DNA of 64,000 nt from SW4 sp042466115 (GCF_042466115.1 NZ_JAXHBQ010000001.1:186001-250000), one strand, 5' to 3'. Shown: positions 17,975-26,389, numbered from the stretch's first letter. Notes: generated by a model not told the origin, from the sequence alone. Program-made: numbers and translations.

Positions 17975-18553
17975 CTAGCGGGTCAGGATCAGCGCATCGC
18001 CGGTAATCTCGATCCGCTCGAACAGATCCAGATAGGACATGCCCAGCAAGGATTGATCCAGATCACCGGCATTCACCAGCGCGCGGATATCGCGGTCCTC
18101 GATCTCGCCCAGTGTGACCGTATTGAGGCGCACCGCGGCCACATCAACGGGGCCGTTCGCCGTGTAGGCGGTTCCCAGATAGGCCAGACTGTCCAGATCA
18201 ATGCCGACAATCTCGGCGTCGCGTTGGGTCATCACGACCTGTGTCGCGCCGGTATCCACAAGAAATTCAATGGGTTGGCCGTTCACATCCAGCGTCAGAT
18301 AGAAATGCCCGTCGCGCTGGCGTGGCACTTCGGTGATCCCGCCTGCAAATGCACTCTGGCGCGGCATGATGTCATCGCGGATGTCGCCCCAAAGACCCAC
18401 AGCGGCAATCATCCCGACAAAGATCAGTACCCAGACCGCAGCCTGTTGCGCGACCTTGCCCATCTCTTTGCGATGCTGCACCAGATAGCCGCCCGCAATG
18501 GCAAGACCAAGCAGGGCAAGAAATATGAAACGGGCTGTCTGATCACCATCCAT
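17975..18553 (-). CDS. Retropepsin-like clan AA aspartic protease, membrane-anchored
   Basis: A 192-residue protein with two hydrophobic segments at about 8-22 and 36-52 and a retropepsin-like domain at about 80-190. The catalytic motif is FLVDTGATQVVMTQRDAEIVGID, with a second family element LLGMSYLDLFERIEI at the C-terminus. Family members in alphaproteobacteria are predicted periplasmic, dimeric single-Asp proteases. The target is unknown. It is followed directly by repeat copy B. Confidence 0.85.
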   Translation of the reverse strand: MDGDQTARFIFLALLGLAIAGGYLVQHRKEMGKVAQQAAVWVLIFVGMIAAVGLWGDIRDDIMPRQSAFAGGITEVPRQRDGHFYLTLDVNGQPIEFLVDTGATQVVMTQRDAEIVGIDLDSLAYLGTAYTANGPVDVAAVRLNTVTLGEIEDRDIRALVNAGDLDQSLLGMSYLDLFERIEITGDALILTR

Positions 18554-18569
18554 GGTTCAGATATAGGGC

Positions 18570-19199
18570 CTAGGCCGCAAAACCAAAAGAGCGCAGACCG
18601 TCCAGAATGAACTGCACCGCCAAAGCGGCCAGCAGCATGCCCAACAGACGGGTGATCACGTTGATACCGGTCTTGCCAAGTGCGCGCTCGATCAACCCGG
18701 AGGCCATGAAGAAGGCAAAGTTGATCGCCATGACAGCCAGCAGCACGGCGACAAGGGCCGCAAACCCCAGCGCGCCTTCGGTTTGCCCGACCAACAGGAT
18801 CATCGTGGCAATGGCACCGGGGCCAGCGATCAGCGGCACGGCCAGTGGGAACACCGACGGATCATGATCCGGCTCGGCTTCTTCTTCCTCGGCGGTGTCC
18901 TCGCGGCGCTTCTGGCGGCGCTCGAACAGCATGTCCAAGGCCGTCAGGAACAACAACACGCCCCCCGCCACGCGAAACGCGGGCATGGAAATGCCGATGA
19001 ACCCAAGCAGGGCTTCGCCGAACAGCCCAAATCCCAGCAGAATACCAATGGCGACGAGACTGGCGCGAATGGCAATCGCGCGACGCTGTGGCGCTGACAT
19101 GCCTTGGGTCAAGGCAAGGAACAGCGGTGCCAGTCCCGGCGGGTCAATGATCACGAACAGGGTCGTAAAGGCGGTGATCAGGGCGGCGTATTCCATCAT
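18570..19199 (-). CDS. MarC family integral membrane protein
   Basis: A 209-residue UPF0056/MarC protein with six predicted membrane helices. The conserved IDPPGLAPLFLALTQGM near the N-terminus and AGPGAIATMILL in the middle identify the family. A charged cytoplasmic stretch (ERRQKRREDTAEEEEAEPDHD) links helices 3 and 4. The function is not settled; an early link to multidrug resistance in E. coli was withdrawn. It overlaps the upstream ABC-F gene by 4 bases. Confidence 0.88.
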   Translation of the reverse strand: MMEYAALITAFTTLFVIIDPPGLAPLFLALTQGMSAPQRRAIAIRASLVAIGILLGFGLFGEALLGFIGISMPAFRVAGGVLLFLTALDMLFERRQKRREDTAEEEEAEPDHDPSVFPLAVPLIAGPGAIATMILLVGQTEGALGFAALVAVLLAVMAINFAFFMASGLIERALGKTGINVITRLLGMLLAALAVQFILDGLRSFGFAA

Positions 19200-21049
19200 T
19201 TTTCAGCCGCCTCCAACCGTTCCAGCGCCGCCATCCACATGGCTTCGGCCTTGCCCAACCCATCCATGACTTCCGCGTATTTGCGGTTCCATGTTTCCAG
19301 CTCGCCCTTGCGCGCGTCCTCGTAAAGCACGGGATCGGCCAGCTTTTTCGCCAGTTTGTCGCGCATATCGTTGATCTTGGTGACGCGATCCTCGCATTTG
19401 CGCACATCCGCGCGCAAGCCCATGACATGTTCACGGGTGGCCTTGGGTTTGGCGGGTTTGGCGGCCTTTGGCTTGTCGTTCACCGGCTTTTCCGGCGTCA
19501 GCAGCATCCGCCGATAGGCCTGCAGGTCATCATCATAAGGTTTGACGTGGCCGTCCTTGACCAGCCACAGCCGGTCCGCGACCATCGACAATAGGTGCAT
19601 GTCGTGGCTGACCAGAATGACCGCGCCGGTATAGGCGGTCAGCGCTTCGACCAGTGCTTCGCGGCTTTCGATATCAAGGTGGTTGGTCGGTTCGTCCAAA
19701 ATCAGCAGGTGCGGCGCGGGCAGGGTGGCCAGCAACAGCGACAGCCGCGCCTTTTGCCCGCCCGAAAGGCGCCCGACCTCGGTTTCGGCCTGCGCGGCCA
19801 TCAGGCCAAAGCCCGCAAGGCGCGCGCGCAGTTTCGCCTGACCTTCCTCGGCGCGTTCACGCAGCAGGTGTTGCAGGGGCGTTTCCTCGACCCGCAATTC
19901 ATCCACCTGATGCTGGGCGAAAAAGCCGATCCGCAGTTTCGTGCTGCTGACCTGGCGTCCGTCCATCACTTCAAGTCTGTTCGATAACAGCTTGGCAAGC
20001 GTGGATTTTCCTTCACCGTTGCGCCCCAGAAGGGCGATGCGATCGTCCTGATCAATGCGCAGGTTCAGATCGCGCAGCACCACATGTTCACCGTAGCCTG
20101 TGGATGCATTTTCAAGCGCGATGATTGGCGGTGACAGTTCCTCGGGGCGCGGGAATGTGAACACCGTGCGCGCCGCATCTTCGGGCACGCGGATGGTTTC
20201 CATCTTTTCCAGCATCTTGACGCGCGACTGCGCCTGCTTCGCCTTGGAGGCCTTGGCCTTGAAACGGCTCACGAAACTTTCCAGATGGGCGCGTTTGGCG
20301 TCCTGTTTCTTCGCGGCTGACACCATAAGTGCCCGTTTTTCAGCACGCTGGCGGGCAAAGCTGTCGTAAGGACCGGTATAATAGGTCAGCTTCTTGTCTT
20401 CCAGATGCAGAATGCCGCCCACGGACCGGTTCAGCAATTCGCGGTCATGGCTGACGATCAGAACCGTGTGCGGATATTTGACCAGATAGTTTTCCAGCCA
20501 CAGCGCGCCTTCAAGGTCCAGATAGTTGGTCGGTTCGTCCAAAAGCAGCAGATCGGGTTCGGAAAACAGCACAGCGGCCAAAGCCACGCGCATCCGCCAG
20601 CCACCTGAAAACGCGCTACAGGGTTGTTTTTGTTCCGCGTCCGTGAACCCCAACCCCTTGAGGATGGATGAGGCGCGCGCCTCGGCACTCCATGCGTCGA
20701 TATCGGCCAGTCGGGTCTGGATATCGGCGATGCGGGCCGGGTCGGTCGCGGTGTCGGCCTCGGCCAGCAGGGACGCGCGTTCCACATCCGCCGCCAGCAC
20801 CGTGTTGATCAGCGACACCTCGTTGCCGGGCACTTCCTGACTGACTCCGCCGATTTTCCAGCCGCGGGGCAGGGTAATTTCGCCCGTATCAAGGATCAGC
20901 TCGCCACGGATCATCTTGAACAGGGTCGTCTTGCCCGTGCCGTTGCGCCCCACAAGGCCCACCTTGTGGCCCGTCGGGATCACGGCGCTTGCGTTTTCGA
21001 TCAGGACACGCCCGTCGATGGAATAGCTGATGTCTGTGATGCGTAACAT
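19196..21049 (-). CDS. ABC-F family ATPase
   Basis: A 617-residue soluble tandem ABC ATPase without membrane helices. Domain 1 has GRNGTGKTTL near 35-44, signature FSGGWRMRVALA and Walker B LLLLDEPTNYLDLE; domain 2 has GRNGEGKSTL, LSGGQKARLSLLL and LLILDEPTNHLDIE. A charged linker (about 235-300) and a C-terminal coiled coil (about 540-617) place it in the Uup/YheS group, ABC-F proteins that act at the ribosome or on DNA rather than in transport. It is translationally coupled to MarC. The exact subfamily needs a tree. Confidence 0.9.
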   Translation of the reverse strand: MLRITDISYSIDGRVLIENASAVIPTGHKVGLVGRNGTGKTTLFKMIRGELILDTGEITLPRGWKIGGVSQEVPGNEVSLINTVLAADVERASLLAEADTATDPARIADIQTRLADIDAWSAEARASSILKGLGFTDAEQKQPCSAFSGGWRMRVALAAVLFSEPDLLLLDEPTNYLDLEGALWLENYLVKYPHTVLIVSHDRELLNRSVGGILHLEDKKLTYYTGPYDSFARQRAEKRALMVSAAKKQDAKRAHLESFVSRFKAKASKAKQAQSRVKMLEKMETIRVPEDAARTVFTFPRPEELSPPIIALENASTGYGEHVVLRDLNLRIDQDDRIALLGRNGEGKSTLAKLLSNRLEVMDGRQVSSTKLRIGFFAQHQVDELRVEETPLQHLLRERAEEGQAKLRARLAGFGLMAAQAETEVGRLSGGQKARLSLLLATLPAPHLLILDEPTNHLDIESREALVEALTAYTGAVILVSHDMHLLSMVADRLWLVKDGHVKPYDDDLQAYRRMLLTPEKPVNDKPKAAKPAKPKATREHVMGLRADVRKCEDRVTKINDMRDKLAKKLADPVLYEDARKGELETWNRKYAEVMDGLGKAEAMWMAALERLEAAEK

Positions 21050-21156
21050 GGGCGCGCAGTGCCACGGCGCGCGGGTCGCGTCAATCGCGGCTTTTCAACC
21101 CTGAACCCGCATGCTACTGCCCGCCCAAATTCAACCAAACCCCAAAGGTATCTGAC

Positions 21157-21645
21157 ATGGCTATTCAGCGCACATTCTCCATCATCAAACCCGACGCCAC
21201 CAAGCGTAACCTGACCGGCGCAATTGTCGCCAAGTTCGAGGAAGCCGGCCTGCGCATCGTCGCCTCCAAGCGTATCCAGCTGACACTGGCACAGGCGCAG
21301 CAGTTTTACGGCGTCCACTCCGAGCGTCCGTTCTTTGGTGAACTTTGCGAATTCATGATCTCGGAACCCATCGTCGTGCAGGTTCTGGAAGGCGAAGACG
21401 CCATTGCCAAAAACCGCGAAGTCATGGGCGCAACCAACCCCGCCGATGCGGCTGACGGCACGATCCGCAAGGAATTCGCGCTGTCGATCGGCGAAAACTC
21501 GGTCCACGGGTCCGATGCCCCCGAAACCGCCGCCGAAGAAATCGCTTTCTTCTTCTCGGCCTTGAACTGGTCGGCTAAGTCGCCTGACAGGGGCAGGTCA
21601 TTGCCCCGCCGGTTGCAGACAACAAGAACGGTCGTTCGCGCCTGA
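21157..21645 (+). CDS. ndk: Nucleoside diphosphate kinase, C-terminus shifted by one base
   Basis: NDK transfers phosphate between nucleoside triphosphates and diphosphates through a phosphohistidine. Residues 1-135 are canonical: K11 in IIKPDATKRN and the catalytic H117 in ENSVHGSDAPETAAEEIAFFF. The frame then departs after FFFSAL and runs on to 162 residues. Restoring one C near base 21560 gives the usual ending ALELVG and a stop at 21576-21578, i.e. exactly 140 residues, the normal length. The last 27 residues as read are therefore probably an artefact of a one-base loss, by mutation or sequence error. The active site is unaffected. Confidence 0.9.
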   Translation: MAIQRTFSIIKPDATKRNLTGAIVAKFEEAGLRIVASKRIQLTLAQAQQFYGVHSERPFFGELCEFMISEPIVVQVLEGEDAIAKNREVMGATNPADAADGTIRKEFALSIGENSVHGSDAPETAAEEIAFFFSALNWSAKSPDRGRSLPRRLQTTRTVVRA

Positions 21646-21659
21646 CGGGGCGAACGACC
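21630..21659. other. Perfect 10-bp hairpin downstream of ndk
   Basis: GGTCGTTCGC (21630-21639) and GCGAACGACC (21650-21659) form a perfect stem with a 10-base loop, in the gap between the expected ndk end and the convergent WYL regulator gene. No T run follows on either strand, so it is more likely an mRNA 3'-end stabiliser or a factor-assisted terminator than an intrinsic terminator. Confidence 0.6.
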
Positions 21660-21739
21660 CACATGCGGGGTCGGATACAGCAGCGGCACACCTGTCCTGT
21701 GCGGGTTCGCGACAAACGACATTGGCCAAGAGGTGCTCG

Positions 21740-22372
21740 CTAGTCGATCAGCCCAAACTTGAGCTTTGACATGTTCACGCGGCCCCATTTTGCTTCGGCG
21801 ATCCATGAATTCGTCAATGCGTCCTGCACAAACCAGCCGGATGCATCCAGTTTCATTCCGACCGGATAAATCTTCTGTTCCGCATCCGAAGCGAAGCGCA
21901 GCCGCACGATGGTTTGTGCCTCCACAGCCTTGGCAAGCGCAGACACGCGCGGATGCCGCGCGGGATTTTCGCTGACCAGCGTGAACCGCGACATCATGCC
22001 CAAACAGTGTTCGCGCGCCGTGTCTGGAAGGCTCTCGACGAGCTTGGCACGCGCCTGTCTTGCCGCCTTCTGGCACCCCAAGGCCGCGATCATCGGGTTT
22101 TGCGCATTGAGAATCAGCCCCAAAGCCTGCGCCTCGTCTTTGGCCAGACCAGTCAATCGTGTGCGGTAATTAAAGCCAAGCTCGATCCCGCCCTTGTTGC
22201 CCTGATGCACGATGATGGGCAATCCTGCCTCGGTCATCGCATCAACGTCACGCAGGATTGTGCGCGGCACGACCTCAAGTTCCTGCGCCAGTTGGGTCGC
22301 AGTCTGACGCCCGCGGTTTTGCAAGAGCAGCAGAATCTGAAGAAGTCGCGATGCGCGCATTTGTAAATCCAT
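21740..22372 (-). CDS. YafY-type transcriptional regulator (HTH_11 plus WYL domain)
   Basis: A 210-residue DNA-binding regulator. Residues about 4-60 form a DeoR/HTH_11 winged helix (RASRLLQILLLLQNRGRQTATQLAQELEVVPRTILRDVDAM). The C-terminal half (about 130-205) is a WYL-type ligand domain (RLRFASDAEQKIYPVG, DASGWFVQDAL). The start is at 22372 or the ATG at 22360; both lack a strong ribosome site. It is divergent from a SRPBCC protein gene, and a perfect inverted repeat sits at its start, so it probably controls itself and its neighbours. WYL domains often sense small molecules or nucleic acids. Confidence 0.85.
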   Translation of the reverse strand: MDLQMRASRLLQILLLLQNRGRQTATQLAQELEVVPRTILRDVDAMTEAGLPIIVHQGNKGGIELGFNYRTRLTGLAKDEAQALGLILNAQNPMIAALGCQKAARQARAKLVESLPDTAREHCLGMMSRFTLVSENPARHPRVSALAKAVEAQTIVRLRFASDAEQKIYPVGMKLDASGWFVQDALTNSWIAEAKWGRVNMSKLKFGLID

Positions 22373-22393
22373 ATATGACAATAGATGTCATAT
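22373..22393. promoter_or_regulatory. Probable operator of the WYL regulator
   Basis: ATATGACA-N5-TGTCATAT is a perfect 8-bp inverted repeat directly upstream of the WYL regulator start and 42 bp before the divergent SRPBCC gene. Its placement across the divergent promoter region is what an autoregulated local regulator needs. That the WYL protein is the ligand is inference. Confidence 0.6.
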
Positions 22394-22434
22394 TAAGGGT
22401 GTTACACCTGCGCAGGTCAAGACAAGGAGCGCCT

Positions 22435-22854
22435 GTGAAAACCTTTGAAACCAAAATCGCAATCGACGCCCCGCCTGCGCAGGTGTGGCAGGTATTGACC
22501 CAAGACGTGCCACGCGCGCCCGCGCCATATGGCATCGTGCGTTTTAAAGGCACGCTTGCCGCAGGTGCCAGAGTAAAGCTTTGGTCCGAGGTCGCGCCCA
22601 AACGTGCATTTTCACTAAAGGTGGACCGTTTCGAAGCGCCCAACGTGATGGTCTGGCGCGGCGGGATGCCTTTCGGGCTTTTTGTCGGGACTCGCACCTT
22701 CACGATCACAGGGCAAGGCGCGGGCAGCCTGTTTCACATGCGCGAAGCGTTTACAGGCCCATTGGCCGGATTGATCACGAAATCCATGCCTGACCTCACG
22801 CCCAGTTTCGTCAAATTCGCGCAAGCGCTCAAGCAAAAGGTAGAACAAGAATGA
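22435..22854 (+). CDS. SRPBCC (START-like) domain protein
   Basis: A 139-residue single-domain SRPBCC protein. The opening KTFETKIAIDAPPAQVWQVL is the typical first strand of this helix-grip fold and the closing helix is PDLTPSFVKFAQALKQKVEQE. These folds bind small hydrophobic ligands in a cavity. The start is GTG at 22435, with AAGGAGC five bases upstream; the frame is open further upstream but without support. It is divergent from the WYL regulator and overlaps the next gene by 4 bases. Confidence 0.82.
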   Translation: MKTFETKIAIDAPPAQVWQVLTQDVPRAPAPYGIVRFKGTLAAGARVKLWSEVAPKRAFSLKVDRFEAPNVMVWRGGMPFGLFVGTRTFTITGQGAGSLFHMREAFTGPLAGLITKSMPDLTPSFVKFAQALKQKVEQE

Positions 22855-23270
22855 CCGATGTAAGTTACGGAAGCGGTACGCCGGATGATCCTTGGGTTCT
22901 TAAAACCCCGCCCCTGACATCTGATTTCCATGTCTGGAAAGACGAAGGCAAAGACCCGCCAGCACTTGTCGTGCAGGTCGGCAAGACACAATTGTCCTAC
23001 CAGCTGCGATGTCTGGAAGATGCGCACGAGATGCTCAAGTTGCATGGTGACTGGATGCCATTGGGCAACGCCGACGAAGGCAAACCCGTCAAGGAAGGCA
23101 CGCTCGAACACTGGGCACGCTCCCAGGATAATCCCGTGCGCGGATACTACGGGCTTCGCAAAGGCTACCGCGGGCGATTTGCCAACTATGTTGCGCCAAC
23201 GCTGGAATTGCTGGGGTTCGCGGAACTTGAACACAACGCGCGCAACAATCGCATACGCGCAATCATCTAA
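22851..23270 (+). CDS. Conserved small protein of unknown function
   Basis: A 139-residue soluble protein that I do not recognise with confidence. It opens YGSGTPDDPWVLKTPPLTSDFHVWKDEG and ends in a basic segment (GLRKGYRGRFANYVAPTLELLGFAELEHNARNNRIRAII) resembling a small DNA- or RNA-contacting helix pair. No signal peptide or membrane segment. Its ATG overlaps the SRPBCC stop by 4 bases, so the two are co-translated and likely share control by the divergent WYL regulator. The good ribosome-coupled start and normal codon use make it a real gene. Confidence 0.75.
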   Translation: MTDVSYGSGTPDDPWVLKTPPLTSDFHVWKDEGKDPPALVVQVGKTQLSYQLRCLEDAHEMLKLHGDWMPLGNADEGKPVKEGTLEHWARSQDNPVRGYYGLRKGYRGRFANYVAPTLELLGFAELEHNARNNRIRAII

Positions 23271-23437
23271 GGCTTTTCGGGGTGCAGACCAGCAGCGGGC
23301 GCGACCCGGCCCCGCACATCAGGCCATCGCGGGCCGACCTTGCCCTTTTCATGATCCTTTGATGGGTCAAAGGGCGTGCCGCAGTAAGCGAACACCACAG
23401 AATCTGCCGTCCTTGTCTGCAAAGATGCGGTCTGCCT

Positions 23438-23923
23438 TTATGCCGGACAGTCGCGGCGCACTTCGCGGGTCCGCAATCCGGTTTCCACCAGCATACAGCG
23501 GTCGCGGGCCTCGTAGTAGTAGCCGCGCGCATACCACATGACGGCCGCGTCGATATCGCCGTCCGACACCAACCAGGCACCGCGCAGATAGCGCCCCGCG
23601 TAGATCAGTGTTGTTTCCGCATCCAGAAGGGACGAGGGCGGGCCGCGATGCCCCATCTGTCCGGCGGTTTCGGGCAGGATCTGCATCATCCCCCAGTAAG
23701 GACCGTTGCGCGCGCCCGCGCGGTAATCGCTTTCGCGCTGGATCACGCGGTGGATCAGGTCTTCGGGGATGTCGTGCACGGCGGCGTATTTCACGATCAG
23801 CGCGCGGAGTTCCGGCGTTTCGTTCGGATAAAGCGCAAGCGCTGCGGGCGGCGGTGGGGTCGGGGCAGGGCGGGCGCAGGCCGACAGCACCAAAACCGCG
23901 CAACGGGCAATGTGTTTGATCAT
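23438..23923 (-). CDS. Lytic transglycosylase-like lipoprotein
   Basis: A 161-residue protein with a lipoprotein signal (VLVLSAC, lipid attachment Cys near residue 16), a short Pro/Ala linker, and a small SLT lysozyme-like domain. The catalytic glutamate is in HRVIQRESDYR (about residue 64), followed by GPYWGMMQILPETAGQMG, the usual substrate-cleft motif. Such enzymes cut peptidoglycan glycan chains with formation of 1,6-anhydro ends, often to make room for envelope machines. It is short but has all core motifs. No partner genes are adjacent. Confidence 0.85.
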   Translation of the reverse strand: MIKHIARCAVLVLSACARPAPTPPPPAALALYPNETPELRALIVKYAAVHDIPEDLIHRVIQRESDYRAGARNGPYWGMMQILPETAGQMGHRGPPSSLLDAETTLIYAGRYLRGAWLVSDGDIDAAVMWYARGYYYEARDRCMLVETGLRTREVRRDCPA

Positions 23924-23959
23924 ACCGCTGATTAGCCCGACATGGCCCCGCCCGTCCAG

Positions 23960-24361
23960 CTATCCCAGCTGCACAGGCAGATCTTTCAGCGAAATGTCGC
24001 GCGCAGTTGCGGCCCGTTTGGCAAGGTTCTTTTCCAACAGGCGGTAGTTGCGGATATTGGCATTGTAAACCACGTCGAAAATGTCGCCGATCAGCGGGAT
24101 CGACCCGATCAAAAGGTCCGTCACTGTGTTGCACAGCATATAGGCCAGCGCGCCGGGGCTGGCGCCCAGTTTATAGGCGCGCCAGATCATCCAGAATGAC
24201 GGGGTAACGCTGGCGATATCGCCGATCACCGGGATCAGGCCAAGGATGTTGTCCAGCCCAACCGAAAAATTCGTGCGCGGGATGTAAAACAGCGCGTCCA
24301 TCCGCCATGCGACGCGGCGCAGGCGGGCCAGTTCAAAATCAATATCCTGCTCAATGTTCAT
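23960..24361 (-). CDS. DUF4112 domain protein
   Basis: A 133-residue protein of the DUF4112 family. The family core LDNILGLIPVIGDIASVTPSFWMIWRA and a similar second hydrophobic stretch (LLIGSIPLIGDIFDVVYNANIRNYRLLE) suggest two membrane-associated segments. Function is unknown. It stands alone, with 36 bp to the transglycosylase gene downstream. Confidence 0.85.
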   Translation of the reverse strand: MNIEQDIDFELARLRRVAWRMDALFYIPRTNFSVGLDNILGLIPVIGDIASVTPSFWMIWRAYKLGASPGALAYMLCNTVTDLLIGSIPLIGDIFDVVYNANIRNYRLLEKNLAKRAATARDISLKDLPVQLG

Positions 24362-24406
24362 ACTATTAACATAGCTGACCCAAGGGCAGTTGAAAAGGGG
24401 GAAGCG

Positions 24407-24739
24407 TCAGGGTTTCTTCACCTCGAACAACCCGATCCGGTCCATGAACTGTTCGATCTCCGAGCGCCCCTCGTCGAAATGGCCGGCCTTGAGCGTGTCA
24501 AACCTGACGCGCAGCGCCTTTTTCTCCTCGCCCTTGCAATCGTTCCACGAACGGCCCTGCAAACCCATGACCAACACGTAATAGCCGATGAAATGCGGGC
24601 GGGTGCCAGATTGCAGCAAGCGCCCATAAGCGGCATCGGCCCCCAACGCGGCAACTTCTTCGGCGGTGGTGATGCCGGCGCGGGCAAATTCGGCTTCCAT
24701 CGCGGGGCCAAGATTGCGGATAGTTGTGATGCTTGCCAT
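24407..24739 (-). CDS. TfoX C-terminal domain protein
   Basis: A 110-residue protein made of the helix-hairpin-helix-like TfoX/Sxy C-terminal domain (TIRNLGPAMEAEFARAGITTAEEVAALGADAAYGRLL). In gammaproteobacteria the two-domain TfoX controls competence genes; stand-alone C-terminal domains like this are widespread and their role is unknown. A strong terminator-like hairpin lies only 23 bp upstream of the start on the same strand, so the gene probably has its own short promoter or is attenuated. Confidence 0.82.
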   Translation of the reverse strand: MASITTIRNLGPAMEAEFARAGITTAEEVAALGADAAYGRLLQSGTRPHFIGYYVLVMGLQGRSWNDCKGEEKKALRVRFDTLKAGHFDEGRSEIEQFMDRIGLFEVKKP

Positions 24740-24761
24740 GCCGTCACCTTACGGCGGGCAC

Positions 24762-24829
24762 AAAAAAAGACCAGAGGGTGCGGCGTGCAAGGGCGGGAGA
24801 AACCCAAGGGCGCCGTGCCCGTCTGGTCT
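24762..24829 (-). terminator. Long hairpin with T7 run, minus strand
   Basis: On the minus strand AGACCAG pairs with CTGGTCT (7 bp), with inner pairing GGG/CCC and CGGCG/CGCCG, around a loop of about 25 bases; a run of seven T follows immediately. This is an intrinsic terminator for transcription arriving from the right, where the only candidate is a 43-codon reading frame at 24887-25018. It could equally be the 3' end of a small RNA. Confidence 0.75.
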
Positions 24830-24886
24830 GCGTATGTGCGCCGCGCGAGGGGAGGATCTGCGCGCCGCAGGGTCGTTCATGATCGC

Positions 24887-25018
24887 CTAGATGCTGGCGA
24901 AATCCGTAAAGACAACCGGTTTGGGGCGCGGGCGCTTGCGGCCCTGCACGGGAATGAATTTCGGCGCGGGTGGCCGTGGCGCCGGTTTGGGCGCGCGAAT
25001 GGGGGTCGAATGTGCCAT
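24887..25018 (-). CDS. Possible small basic proline-rich protein
   Basis: A 43-codon frame (MAHSTPIRAPKPAPRPPAPKF...) rich in Pro, Lys and Arg, unlike anything I recognise. The only support is that a strong terminator lies 57 bp downstream on the same strand, so something is transcribed here. The ribosome site is weak. The rest of the 470-bp gap between the TfoX-domain gene and the PatB gene (25019-25210) holds nothing I can identify. It may be only the body of a small RNA. Confidence 0.3.
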   Translation of the reverse strand: MAHSTPIRAPKPAPRPPAPKFIPVQGRKRPRPKPVVFTDFASI

Positions 25019-25210
25019 ATTCGTGATCCTGCTTTGCCTCGGTATCACTGCCGGTTCGGCCTCTTGTCGGGCCATAAAATAACGCTGCCACGCAACTATG
25101 CCGTGGACAGGGCCGGAATGTGGCAATTTTGGGGCAGCCGCGCGAGGCCGCGAAAACGGTGGATATGATCTTGGGTTCTACCGCACGCGATGGGTCGTAT
25201 TTGACCCGTA

Positions 25211-26389
25211 TTACAGCCGATCCAAAGCGGCGGCTAATCCATCAAGCGCCATTTCTAACTTAGCGCGGGGGCAGGCGATATTGAGTCGGGCAAATCCAGC
25301 ACCTTGGGGTCCGAATGCGATACCACGTGTCACGGCCCAGCCTGCACCTTGTCGCAGAAATGCGGTCAATTCATCAGGGGTTATTCCAAGCGCGCGAAAG
25401 TCGATCCAAAGCAGGAATGTGCCTTCGGGTGCGATCAACGTGACCTGCGCCATTGCCTGAATGCGCTGCCGCACAAGCGCAAGGTTGTCGCCCAAATAGG
25501 CCATCACCGCATCCAGCCACGGCCCGCCGTCACGGTAGGCGGCTACGATCGCCACACTGGAAAAGGCGTTGTTCTTGTTGACGGTAAGGCGACTGTTCTC
25601 GGCGCTGAACGCTTGCCGCCGCGTGTCATCGGGCACGACCGTGAATGACCAGCAACAGCCCGCGATGTTAAAGCTTTTGGCGGGCGACAGAAGGGTAACC
25701 GCGTTCCGCGCAAACTCGGGCCCAAGCGACGCAAAGGGCGTGTAGCGATGCCCCGCAAAGGTGATGTCGCCATGCAATTCGTCCGAGACCACCAAAACAC
25801 CGTGTTGGGCGCAGATTTCACCAAGCTTGGTCAATTCCTCTTTGCTCCAGACCCGCCCGACGGGATTGTGCGGGTTGCACAGGAAAAGAATTTTGTTGTT
25901 CGGGTTTGCGGCGAGGGTTTCCAACCCTTCAAAGTCCATCTCGTAGCGCCCGTTGGTCAGAACAAGCGGGTTTTCAACCACGGTGCGGTGGTTTTCGCGG
26001 ATGATGTCGTAGAAGTCGAAAAAGACGGGCGGCTGCACGATGATCCCGTCGCCCGTCTGCGAAAAAAGCGAGGCTGCGATTGCAAGGCTGTTCAGCACAT
26101 TGGGGGATCGCAGGATGTGGCTTTGGTCGATGTCCCAGCTATGACGGGTCGCGACCCAATCGATCAGCGCAGGCATCAGGTCGGCGGGGACGGCCTCGTA
26201 GCCAAAGATCCCGTGCTGAGCCCGCTGGGTCATCGCATTCGTAATGGCAGGGGCGACGCGAAAATCCATGTCCGCAACCCCCGCCGCAAAGAGGTCTGCG
26301 CCATCCGCGCCCACGACCATCGGGTGGGTTTTCAATGCGGGCACTGCGCGTCGGTCGATTACGGCGTCGAAATCAAAGTCTGCGCTCAT
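25211..26389 (-). CDS. MalY/PatB family PLP-dependent C-S lyase
   Basis: A 392-residue fold-type I pyridoxal-phosphate enzyme. K238 in LLSPAKSFNIAG is the Schiff-base lysine; NPHNPVGRVWSKEEL (171-185) and SDELHGDITF (202-211) bind the cofactor. Members cleave cystathionine or cysteine S-conjugates to pyruvate, ammonia and a thiol, so it may serve methionine synthesis or thiol release. It is transcribed alone. Whether it is mainly a cystathionine beta-lyase cannot be decided from sequence. Confidence 0.9.
   Translation of the reverse strand: MSADFDFDAVIDRRAVPALKTHPMVVGADGADLFAAGVADMDFRVAPAITNAMTQRAQHGIFGYEAVPADLMPALIDWVATRHSWDIDQSHILRSPNVLNSLAIAASLFSQTGDGIIVQPPVFFDFYDIIRENHRTVVENPLVLTNGRYEMDFEGLETLAANPNNKILFLCNPHNPVGRVWSKEELTKLGEICAQHGVLVVSDELHGDITFAGHRYTPFASLGPEFARNAVTLLSPAKSFNIAGCCWSFTVVPDDTRRQAFSAENSRLTVNKNNAFSSVAIVAAYRDGGPWLDAVMAYLGDNLALVRQRIQAMAQVTLIAPEGTFLLWIDFRALGITPDELTAFLRQGAGWAVTRGIAFGPQGAGFARLNIACPRAKLEMALDGLAAALDRL

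Noticed and set aside
17924..18610. Plus-strand frame beginning MFKNTSGG, antisense to the aspartyl protease gene
   Set aside because: Its first codons are the dispersed repeat read through; similar false starts occur at 37369-37920 and 54251-55045 for the same reason.
22406..22417. Palindrome ACCTGCGCAGGT as an operator
   Set aside because: Its 10-bp core recurs inside the SRPBCC coding region, so it may be chance in GC-rich DNA; the AT-rich repeat at 22373-22393 is a better operator.
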